Source: Bdellovibrio sp. ZAP7 (GTDB taxonomy: Bacteria > Bdellovibrionota_B > Oligoflexia > Oligoflexales > RGVZ01). From it: a stretch of DNA of 38,481 nucleotides. Positions within the stretch are counted from its first letter, which is position 1. Each line of letters begins with the position of its first letter. Below are positions 1-6,772 of the stretch, one piece after another. The stretch is from positions 1 through 38,481 of the forward strand of contig CAMDKS010000029.1 in assembly GCA_945900755.1 (NCBI GenBank), in the 5' to 3' direction. The position numbers and the translations under genes are program-made. The notes beneath the pieces are model-generated. The model saw only the letters and a program-made list of their open reading frames with translations. It made no database searches and was not told the origin of the DNA.

Positions 1-105
1 AAAGTAAGCGCTGACGAGGCGGAGTCTTTTTTGGTTGAGCGAGTGATCAAAGAGAAAATTCAACTTAGTGAAATTGCGGAATGGATTGAGAAATTCAAAA
101 GATAA
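1..105 (+). CDS. 3' end of an unidentified protein (partial)
   Basis: An open frame enters from the left edge and ends at a TAA at 103-105, giving the last 34 residues of a protein. The tail is charged and looks helical (it ends IAEWIEKFKR). There is too little to name a family. The stop overlaps the ATG of the next small ORF by one base (TAATG), so the two may be translationally coupled. Confidence 0.5.
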   Translation, partial: KVSADEAESFLVERVIKEKIQLSEIAEWIEKFKR

Positions 106-200
106 TGGGCTTAAACGAATTACGAAAAGTTCGTGAACAAACGAGACAACGGCATGGCACCTTTAAAAAGCAATGGAATGCCCGATTGCGTCTAAAATAG
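105..200 (+). CDS. Small basic ORF, 31 aa, coupled to the preceding gene
   Basis: This ORF begins at the ATG that overlaps the upstream stop (TAATG at 103-107) and ends with TAG at 198-200. The 31-residue product is very basic: it starts MGLNELRKVREQ, is rich in Arg, Lys and Gln, and has no hydrophobic segment. It has no strong ribosome binding site of its own, so only re-initiation after the upstream gene would explain its translation. Its last 9 bases overlap the 3' end of the convergent outer-membrane protein gene. It could be a genuine small protein or a chance ORF. No family is recognised. Confidence 0.3.
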   Translation: MGLNELRKVREQTRQRHGTFKKQWNARLRLK

Positions 201-1508
201 AGTGAAAAACGGAAATCCAATCGAGAGCCCCCAAGCTTGCACAAACCGAGTGTCGCGATGCCAACTCAAATAGTTCCATTCAAAAAATGTTCGTTTGCCG
301 ATGCGGAGCCAATAATTTTGGTAATTTTCGTTGACTGAAGTCGGTAAAAACATTCCAAAAACCATGGAGTAGTTCTGCATGCCGAAAGGGTGGCGGTAGA
401 CCAATTCAACGCCCTGCGGGAAAATAATTCGGTTGTCGAGTTTCCCGTTAGATTTATGGCGAAATTGAATTCCTTGAAATCCGAGATTTAGAGACAAAAG
501 CAATTTTTTATCTAAGGCAGACCCTACGTCGTAGGCGTAATAGAATCCAAAGTTATTAAACAGGGTTTCTTGCTGAAAATAAGCCTCAAAGAATCGAATT
601 GAATTGGTGTCGCTAAGGTCAAATTTGCCGTAGAGCATGATGGCAGGTGTGGCGAGTGGGCGAGCAACATCCGCGCCCTCACTGCTTGACAAGAGATAGG
701 GTCCCAGTCCCAAAGCGGTTTTAATTCTAGGAATATGTGTTGGGACTATGGCCTTGACCTCAATAGTGCGTTGCTTGCCTTTACGATCTTTGACCGTAAA
801 GCGTGCCGGCATATTTGGTTGGAGCGTCAAAATGTAAGGAGGTTCGGAGTCATCAAGTAGGCGAAAATTAGGAGTCGCCCAACGCACTTCCAGTGTGCCT
901 TCTTCGGCTCCTAATTTGCCGTTTCTGGTCATATAACATCCAGCAGAAAGATACTCGTTATCAAAGCCACTAAACTGAAGATCCACGGCGGAACAGCTGT
1001 AGTCGATGGCTTGTCTTTTGTTTTTGGAAGTATCCGCTGCCTGGCTTGGATTATTGGAATTACCATCGATGATAAATCCAATGCTCCCGACGAGTTTTCC
1101 CTTCACAAGCACTTTTATGGGTCCAGAGGAGAATAGAGGAATAAACATTTCGATATAGGACTGGCCACTTTTATCTTGAGTGACAAAAGTATTGCCTTGA
1201 TACTGTAAGATAAGATCCGCAGCCGGAACCTTGAGTGTCAACTTCAATCGTGCCCGCGGAAGTAGGAGCACGCTGTCCATGCGAATCCACTGTACGCTTC
1301 CTTCAACAAAGACGGCCTCGGCAATTAACGAGTCAATATCGGAGTCCACTGTAATTTGGTTTAAGGAAAGTGGAATCCTCTCTTCGCCAATCGATACCGC
1401 GCCAAAGGTTAGCGCATTCATCGCGGAGTCTTCTGCCCGGACTGTGCTCGCCTGTGTGGAGAGTAGGAGTGTGATGGCTGAAGCAAATACAAGCTTTAAA
1501 TTATTCAT
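192..1508 (-). CDS. Predicted outer-membrane beta-barrel protein
   Basis: The 438-residue product starts with a classic signal peptide: MNNLK, a hydrophobic stretch to about residue 20, then a cleavage-like STVRAED. It ends in alternating aromatic and hydrophobic residues with a terminal Phe (WGLSIGFPFFTLF), the usual C-terminal signature of barrels inserted by the BAM machinery. The N-terminal 200 or so residues look like a periplasmic or surface domain, and the second half (from about residue 270) alternates like barrel strands. It starts 6 bases after the phoU stop, so the two are almost certainly one transcript, which hints at regulation or function together with phosphate handling. No substrate can be assigned. 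Secretion and barrel topology are reasonably sure, but the function is unknown. Confidence 0.7.
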   Translation of the reverse strand: MNNLKLVFASAITLLLSTQASTVRAEDSAMNALTFGAVSIGEERIPLSLNQITVDSDIDSLIAEAVFVEGSVQWIRMDSVLLLPRARLKLTLKVPAADLILQYQGNTFVTQDKSGQSYIEMFIPLFSSGPIKVLVKGKLVGSIGFIIDGNSNNPSQAADTSKNKRQAIDYSCSAVDLQFSGFDNEYLSAGCYMTRNGKLGAEEGTLEVRWATPNFRLLDDSEPPYILTLQPNMPARFTVKDRKGKQRTIEVKAIVPTHIPRIKTALGLGPYLLSSSEGADVARPLATPAIMLYGKFDLSDTNSIRFFEAYFQQETLFNNFGFYYAYDVGSALDKKLLLSLNLGFQGIQFRHKSNGKLDNRIIFPQGVELVYRHPFGMQNYSMVFGMFLPTSVNENYQNYWLRIGKRTFFEWNYLSWHRDTRFVQAWGLSIGFPFFTLF

Positions 1509-1514
1509 TTTTAA

Positions 1515-2189
1515 TTACTCTGCGGGTTGTTGATGGCGAATACGTTCATCTTTAACAATATAGACCACCGTCTGAGCCATATGGCAGGCAATATCTGCAA
1601 TGCTTTCCAACTTGTTGGCCATCAAAATCATGTGAATTCCCATCTCTACATCAAGCTTTCCGGCGCGTACTTTGTCGATAACCAGTTTGTAGGATTGATC
1701 TTGAAGGGCATCCACAAGGTCATCCATCGCAGGAACTTCCCGAGCGAGTTTCGGGTCACGATTACTTAGGGCCGTCATCGCTCGTTCATAAACTAAAAAG
1801 GATTTTGTGGTCATATCTTGAAGTAAATGCCAGCCCTCAGGAAGTTCGTCTCGTAACTCCTTCGACTCGATAATGTGCCTCGCCACGTATTCAATACAGT
1901 CGCCAATCCTCTCGAGTGCGGCAGCGACGTCGATGGCGCCAAACATGAACCTTAGGCTCGCGCCTAAGGGGGCGCGTTTTGCGACAAACAGCATGGAAAG
2001 ATTATCGAGATCAAGCTCAATACGATCCACTTTCGCATCACCGGCCACGATGGACTTTAAGAGTACGAAATCCGAACCATCAATGCCTCGTTTGAGGCCA
2101 ACAAATTGTTGCATGACAACTTGCATAAGTTCTTCAAGTTTTGCGCTGATCTCATGGAGCTCTCGCTCACCAGCAGATTTTTGGGGCAT
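1515..2189 (-). CDS. phoU: PhoU-family phosphate transport regulator
   Basis: The 224-residue all-helical protein has the double three-helix-bundle pattern of PhoU. It carries the characteristic segments with acidic metal-binding clusters: AALERIGDCIEYVARHI near residue 90 and a second MANKLESIADIACHMAQ copy near residue 190. PhoU proteins bind Fe or Mn clusters at the inner face of the membrane and restrain the PstSCAB transporter and the PhoR kinase when phosphate is plentiful. The start is supported by a GAGAG sequence 6-8 bases upstream. No pst or phoBR genes lie in the window; instead it is followed directly by an outer-membrane protein gene. A 20-bp inverted repeat sits 72 bases upstream of the start. 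Confidence 0.85.
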   Translation of the reverse strand: MPQKSAGERELHEISAKLEELMQVVMQQFVGLKRGIDGSDFVLLKSIVAGDAKVDRIELDLDNLSMLFVAKRAPLGASLRFMFGAIDVAAALERIGDCIEYVARHIIESKELRDELPEGWHLLQDMTTKSFLVYERAMTALSNRDPKLAREVPAMDDLVDALQDQSYKLVIDKVRAGKLDVEMGIHMILMANKLESIADIACHMAQTVVYIVKDERIRHQQPAE

Positions 2190-2260
2190 ATATATCTCTC
2201 ATTGAAAATGAATTTAAAACGCATATTGTAACGGAAGCGCACGCAGACAACCAGCTGTCA

Positions 2261-2280
2261 CGACAATGAGCCCATTGTCG
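2261..2280. promoter_or_regulatory. Perfect inverted repeat upstream of phoU (possible operator)
   Basis: The arms CGACAATG and CATTGTCG are exact reverse complements separated by AGCC. The repeat lies 72 bases upstream of the phoU start and, on the minus strand, just upstream of a TACAAT -10-like hexamer (2230-2225). That is where an activator or repressor site would fall. There is no T-run, so it is not a terminator. It does not match a PHO box as normally described, so its regulator is unknown. Confidence 0.4.
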
Positions 2281-2509
2281 ATACAATGAAGTACTAGATG
2301 GATATTAATACGACGTCATCAAATAGACCTTACAATTTTGCCTTTTGTCGGAGAATTTTCGCAATATTTATGAAATGTGGGATAAAATGTAGAGCGATTT
2401 TGCATTTTTATACGTCTCGACGCCAGTTTCACGGAAAAATGGTTGAGGACTGTCCAATAAATGAACGTGTCGGGTCCTAATTTGGGGCGCAAATTTAGGC
2501 TTAACAGTG

Positions 2510-2539
2510 TTGACAGATTTGTCGCATACTACCTATAGT
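2510..2539 (+). promoter_or_regulatory. Sigma70-type promoter for the NifU-like gene
   Basis: TTGACA at 2510-2515 and TATAGT at 2534-2539 are separated by 18 bases, a near-consensus promoter. Transcription would start around 2546, leaving a leader of about 55 bases before the ATG at 2602. Confidence 0.7.
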
Positions 2540-2601
2540 GGGCACGCTTGGTTAGAAGTGCTTTTTGACTTCACGCAAAGCAAAATGGAGGGTCATTAAA
2601 A

Positions 2602-3039
2602 ATGAGCGTAAATCTACAAAGTGTCGTCATTTCGAAAACGTCAGACAGTCAATGGTTAGCCCACCACGTCCCGTCAGGACGCAAGGTTCAGGGTGCAACG
2701 ATGGAGGCAGCTCAGGCAGCGATGCAAGAAGCACTTGGTATCAATGACGAAGGCTCGTTTGACGAGCCACTCACCAGCACGACTTTTGGGGGGGTGGCGC
2801 AGGCCATCGCCCTATTTTTGGAGGGACCTATTTCTCAATCACTTTCTGTGCATTCGGGCTTTGCGCGACTGGATGCCTTCACGTCGAGTGTGGCTCACAT
2901 TCGATTAGGTGGCGGATGCAAGGGGTGTCCTTCGTCCCAAATAACTCTGTTCAATGGAGTTCAAACTCAACTTAAAAGTCGATTCGGAGAGGATGTGATT
3001 CTAGACGTAGTGATGTCAGAGAATTCTCCGTCAGTGTAG
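2602..3039 (+). CDS. NifU C-terminal-domain (Nfu-type) Fe-S cluster protein
   Basis: The protein has 145 residues. The C-terminal half is a NifU-like domain with the cluster-binding motif LGGGCKGCPSSQ (Cys106 and Cys109), followed by the typical LFNGVQTQLKSRFGE helix. Nfu proteins carry a [4Fe-4S] cluster and deliver it to target enzymes. The N-terminal half (residues 1-75) is not the A-type degenerate domain of NfuA that I know and remains unassigned. The start is set by GGAGG 11 bases upstream of the ATG, and the gene has its own strong promoter (2510-2539). It ends 112 bases before the MFS gene and is probably transcribed separately, though read-through into the downstream operon is possible. 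Confidence 0.85.
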   Translation: MSVNLQSVVISKTSDSQWLAHHVPSGRKVQGATMEAAQAAMQEALGINDEGSFDEPLTSTTFGGVAQAIALFLEGPISQSLSVHSGFARLDAFTSSVAHIRLGGGCKGCPSSQITLFNGVQTQLKSRFGEDVILDVVMSENSPSV

Positions 3040-3053
3040 CCTTATAGAATTTT

Positions 3054-3081
3054 TTGCATGAGATAATGTGGCTTGTACTAT
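3054..3081 (+). promoter_or_regulatory. Candidate promoter of the MFS-LuxE-LuxC operon
   Basis: TTGCAT (3054-3059) and TACTAT (3076-3081) are spaced 16 bases apart in the 112-bp gap before the MFS gene. The match is moderate. It is the best candidate for an operon promoter, since all the following genes are closely spaced or overlap. Confidence 0.35.
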
Positions 3082-3151
3082 CCTCCTTAAATCAGATATC
3101 CTTACCTTTTGCCGCCACTAGTACGTTTCAAAAAAACGAAGGGAGATCGTT

Positions 3152-4357
3152 TTGCTCTCACTTGCCACATTAGCCAGCTCCAATGTTCGACGCGTCATCG
3201 CAAGTCAGTGTTTGTCCCAAATTTGTGACAAATTGATGGTCGTGGCTTTAATGTGGGTCATTGCCGACAAATATGCTGCGGCATGGGTGCCTTGGTACGT
3301 GGCCGTTGGTGGGCTGCCGCATCTGCTCCTTGCTGGATATTCGGGACGAATTATCAGAAGATTCGGTGTTTTGAGATCTTTGGTTGGAAGTGAATTATTT
3401 CGGGGGCTGGCGTTAATTGTCTTTGCCTTTTATGTTGACTCAGAAACGCCACCAATCATGGCCCTCTTGATACTGACCGGGATTGTCAATTTTGCCTCTG
3501 CGATTTTCAATCCAGCGATCTTGACTCTGCCTCTTTCCATTGCCGATGACAAGACGAGGCCACAAGTCAATGCCATGATCGACGCATGTTTTTCTCTGGC
3601 CAACGTCCTTGGCCCTGTCCTCTCGGTCATTCTTTTTGCAAAGTATGGACTTCGCACTCTCATGGTTTTGAACGGTCTCAGTTACTTGCTTGCAGGTGCG
3701 ATTCAGTCTGGCGTCATCATTCCAAATAAAATTCAAGACTCGAAGGTGGGGCCTTTAGATTCTAAGCCAGCTTCATCAGCCTCTCTGGGAACCATACTGC
3801 GTCGCGAGCATCTAGTGCGTCAAATGTCAGTGTCATTTCTTGCCATTAATCTTTTTGGTGCTCCATTTCTGATGCTCTTCCCACTTTATGTGAAACAGGT
3901 TTACCACCTCGATATTGGGGCACTGGCGACGTTAGAGACTTTTTTCGGAGCGGGTGCACTGGTTGGGGCGATCACTTTGTCGTTTGTTCCGTTTCTCTCC
4001 AAACTTGGACCTCGTATTGTCAAGTCAATCATAGCCGTAGGTCTGGCTCTCGTGGCCTTTTCTCTAAGTCGAAGTCTCACAGTCGGCAGTGCAGCTTTAT
4101 TTGTAATGGGACTGAGTTTGACGTTTGCTAATATATGGATTTTAACTCTGTTTCAAACCATTGTCGTCGAGTCCGAAGTGCCTACGGTCATGGGACTTGT
4201 CAACCTCGTTAGTGTGGCGGCCACTCCTATTTCTTTAGGTTTAACGGGACTCGTGTTGGGATATTTTGACGTTACCGAATTTTCATTGACCTCATCGTTT
4301 GCATTTTTGGCTATTGGATGCGTACTATTATTTCTTCCCCGACTTCGAGAGGTGTAA
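3152..4357 (+). CDS. MFS transporter (EntS/MFS_3-like)
   Basis: The protein is 401 residues long with about twelve hydrophobic segments, the usual size for a major facilitator. The loop between helices 2 and 3 carries the MFS motif-A-like stretch GYSGRIIRRFGVLRSLV, followed by a long central loop around residues 195-220. The overall look is that of drug or siderophore exporters of the EntS/MFS_3 group rather than sugar importers. The start is a TTG at 3152, with GGGAG at 3141-3145 six bases upstream; no nearby ATG is as good. The stop is 2 bases before the next gene, so it is the first gene of the acyl-processing operon. The natural inference is that it exports that pathway's product, but the substrate cannot be read from the sequence. 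Confidence 0.8.
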   Translation: MLSLATLASSNVRRVIASQCLSQICDKLMVVALMWVIADKYAAAWVPWYVAVGGLPHLLLAGYSGRIIRRFGVLRSLVGSELFRGLALIVFAFYVDSETPPIMALLILTGIVNFASAIFNPAILTLPLSIADDKTRPQVNAMIDACFSLANVLGPVLSVILFAKYGLRTLMVLNGLSYLLAGAIQSGVIIPNKIQDSKVGPLDSKPASSASLGTILRREHLVRQMSVSFLAINLFGAPFLMLFPLYVKQVYHLDIGALATLETFFGAGALVGAITLSFVPFLSKLGPRIVKSIIAVGLALVAFSLSRSLTVGSAALFVMGLSLTFANIWILTLFQTIVVESEVPTVMGLVNLVSVAATPISLGLTGLVLGYFDVTEFSLTSSFAFLAIGCVLLFLPRLREV

Positions 4358-4359
4358 AT

Positions 4360-5613
4360 ATGTCAGTGAAACCAAAAGCATCCATCACTAAAAAATCGGT
4401 ATCCAAGAGCGCCACATCCAAAAAATCTAGCGATAGAAAAGGAGACCTAACAAAAAACTTTGTCATTGGCCGAGCGAAAGTTGCAGATGCTGATGAGTTA
4501 TTGAGGCTATATTTTTTGATTTACCAAGGAAGTTACCCCTTGGCCATCTGCTCTAACCCAAAAGCAATGACTGCTGCCCTTGGGGATGTCGATACCTACT
4601 GGTATGTGATTCGCGAGCGGGTGTCGGGGGCGATCATTGCGTCCACAGTCTTTGAAACAGACCCGCTTTATCTTATCGGAAAACTAACGGGGGTGGTCGT
4701 GCACCCAGACTTTCGTCGCTTAAATCTCGCGAGTAAAATAATCGAGAGGGGTACTGGCGACCTTTTACTCCCGAAGGGGACACTTCGAAGTATTTACACG
4801 ACAACCCGCACGATATCTCGTGGCCCGCAGATGATGTGCCTAGACAACGGATTTTTGCCCCTAGGGATTTTTCCTAACGCACACAAGCTTCAGGAATTTG
4901 AGACCCTAACCCTCATGGCAAAATTTGGCGAAGGGGTTTTGGAGGAGAGAAAAAATTTCGTGGCGGTACCTGAAAAAATTGCGCCATTGCTGGAGATTTT
5001 TCAAGAGAGTGTCTGCCTTTCCCGCCCCATTTCAACGACGTCCCCCGTACCTATGTCAAAAGAGCCCCCCTCTGATTTACGGTCAATGGACTTTGAGCTG
5101 ATTGTCGCACCTGAGTACGTCAAGCGACGGTTTAACGAGATTTATACCGATCCGTATGACCGATTTTTTCCCTTTCACAAACCAAACATATTAATGGCAC
5201 CCACCAATGGCGAATTCGAAATTTTTGGGTATCTCAACAAAGCAGATGGGCACCTCGCCATCATTGCTCTCAGCAAATCCATCGCAGAATTAAGTCACCG
5301 GCTCAGACCGCTACTACACTCCCTGCGAGACATCGGCGTATCTTATATCGAAATTCTGATTGGACTGCAGTTCACTGACTCGCTGAATGCACTGCTTGAG
5401 GCGAAATTTCTGCCCTCGGCCATCTATCCTGCCATGTTCAAACAAAAGAACCAAAATCGTGACCTAGTTGTCATGACTAGAACTCTGGAGCCGCTTAATT
5501 TTTCAGGAATGCAAATCGATGCTGGGTTTAAGCCCTACGTCGAGGAGTATGTAAAGCTTTGGAAGACCATGTATCTAGAGACTCTGGAGGTTTTTGATGA
5601 ATACCAGTCCTAG
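4360..5613 (+). CDS. GNAT-type N-acyltransferase, two-domain, in LuxE/LuxC-like operon
   Basis: The protein has 417 residues from the ATG at 4360, which has GAGAGGT just upstream. An in-frame ATG at 4318 lies inside the MFS gene and lacks a ribosome binding site. The first 30 residues are a Lys/Ser-rich, probably disordered tail. Residues 35-190 show the GNAT fold, with the acyl-CoA-binding strand-loop-helix GVVVHPDFRRLNLASKII. The rest (about 230-417) resembles a second, degenerate acyltransferase-like domain. In this operon it takes the place that an acyl transferase or thioesterase (LuxD) has in luminous bacteria, so it may transfer an acyl group to or from a carrier. The acceptor is unknown. 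Its last 17 bases overlap the next gene. Confidence 0.65.
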   Translation: MSVKPKASITKKSVSKSATSKKSSDRKGDLTKNFVIGRAKVADADELLRLYFLIYQGSYPLAICSNPKAMTAALGDVDTYWYVIRERVSGAIIASTVFETDPLYLIGKLTGVVVHPDFRRLNLASKIIERGTGDLLLPKGTLRSIYTTTRTISRGPQMMCLDNGFLPLGIFPNAHKLQEFETLTLMAKFGEGVLEERKNFVAVPEKIAPLLEIFQESVCLSRPISTTSPVPMSKEPPSDLRSMDFELIVAPEYVKRRFNEIYTDPYDRFFPFHKPNILMAPTNGEFEIFGYLNKADGHLAIIALSKSIAELSHRLRPLLHSLRDIGVSYIEILIGLQFTDSLNALLEAKFLPSAIYPAMFKQKNQNRDLVVMTRTLEPLNFSGMQIDAGFKPYVEEYVKLWKTMYLETLEVFDEYQS

Positions 5614-6772
5614 TCGCCTAACGGTCCCAGAACCCGCAGCTCTGAGTCATGTCCAAACACTGTGTGACATTGAAAATCCCTATTTGGTCTCTGCGGAAGC
5701 TGATGATTTGTTTCTTGCAGCGATGAAGGAAATTATTGCCTGGCATATTGATCGCTGTGATTTTTATAAGAACTTGGTTTTGGAGCAGAAATTTGTTCTA
5801 TCATCCCTAAAAACAATCGAGGATTGTTACAAAATTCCCTTTGTGCCAGCAAATTTTTTCAAACTTCACGAAGTAAAATCCATTCCCCAAAGCCAGGTGT
5901 CACTTCACTTGACGTCATCGGGGACCACGGGTCAGAAATCGCAAATGTTCTTTGACAGGTGGTCCATCGAATCCGCCCAGCGAATGGTGGATTATATTTT
6001 TGACAGCTATGGTTGGATCACGCCCAAGACTCCTGCTAACTACATTTTGTACAGCTACCAACAAGCTCAGGATTCGAAGCTAGGGACAGCCTTCACGGAT
6101 AATTATTTGTGCAAGTATGCGCCTGTCCACGGAGCCTTCACCACCCTTCGGTTAACGGGCGACGGCGGGCATGATTTCGATGTGTTTGGTACGATGGATG
6201 CTCTTCAACGTTTTTGCGCAGAGGGGAAGCCCATTAGGATTTTTGGTTTCCCTGCCTTCTTGTTTTTTACCTTAGAACGTATGAAAAAACTCAACATCAC
6301 CCCGTTAAAGTTTCCAAAAGATTCTCTCATTTTTCTGGGTGGCGGCTGGAAAGGGCATGCAGATAAATCGATACAAAAAGCAGACCTCTATCATTTGGTC
6401 ACCGAGCTGCTTGGGATACCAGATGAACGAATTCGCGACGGGTTTGGGTCTGTGGAGCACTGTGTTCCCTATATCGAATGTAAGAATCATCAGTTTCATG
6501 TGCCAGTTTGGTCTCGGGTGATCATCCGAGATGTACGCACACTCAAACCCGTAAAAATGCGTGAGCAGGGATTTTTGGGCTTTGTCTCGCCGTATATTAC
6601 CTCGGTGCCCGCTCATAGCGTGATGATGGGAGACCTTGCGACACTCTTTCCGCCTTCGGACTGTGGCTGTGGTCTTGGGACTCCCTACTTTGTGGTGCAC
6701 GGTCGTGCCGGAACTAGCAAGAATAAGAGTTGTGCGATTGCCGCCGCTGAAATGCTTAAGAGGGAATCATGA
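5597..6772 (+). CDS. LuxE-like acyl-protein synthetase
   Basis: The protein has 391 residues. LuxE enzymes activate a fatty acid with ATP and hold it on a cysteine as a thioester before passing it to LuxC. The adenylate-forming phosphate-loop motif SSGTTGQKSQ is at residues 107-116. A conserved GFGSVEHCVPY block lies in the middle and a GHADK-like segment near residue 255. The C-terminal motif SCAIAAAEML carries Cys379, matching the acyl-accepting cysteine of LuxE. The start is the ATG at 5597, with GGAGG at 5586-5590 six bases upstream; a TTG at 5594 is less well placed. It overlaps the upstream gene by 17 bases and the following LuxC gene by 4 (ATGA), so the genes are translationally coupled. 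No luciferase genes are nearby. Confidence 0.85.
   Translation: MNTSPSRLTVPEPAALSHVQTLCDIENPYLVSAEADDLFLAAMKEIIAWHIDRCDFYKNLVLEQKFVLSSLKTIEDCYKIPFVPANFFKLHEVKSIPQSQVSLHLTSSGTTGQKSQMFFDRWSIESAQRMVDYIFDSYGWITPKTPANYILYSYQQAQDSKLGTAFTDNYLCKYAPVHGAFTTLRLTGDGGHDFDVFGTMDALQRFCAEGKPIRIFGFPAFLFFTLERMKKLNITPLKFPKDSLIFLGGGWKGHADKSIQKADLYHLVTELLGIPDERIRDGFGSVEHCVPYIECKNHQFHVPVWSRVIIRDVRTLKPVKMREQGFLGFVSPYITSVPAHSVMMGDLATLFPPSDCGCGLGTPYFVVHGRAGTSKNKSCAIAAAEMLKRES

Larger units (their letters stand above)
2190..2601. other. 412-bp divergent intergenic region between phoU and the NifU-like gene
   Basis: The region contains the leader of phoU, an 8+8-bp inverted repeat at 2261-2280, and a strong sigma70-type promoter at 2510-2539 for the NifU-like gene. 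A 60-codon ORF at 2298-2480 on the plus strand has no ribosome binding site and an atypical composition, so it is not treated as a gene. Confidence 0.6.

Noticed and set aside
2298..2480. 60-codon plus-strand ORF between phoU and the NifU-like gene
   Set aside because: It has no ribosome binding site, an odd composition rich in Cys, Phe and Arg, and lies in a region better explained by promoters.
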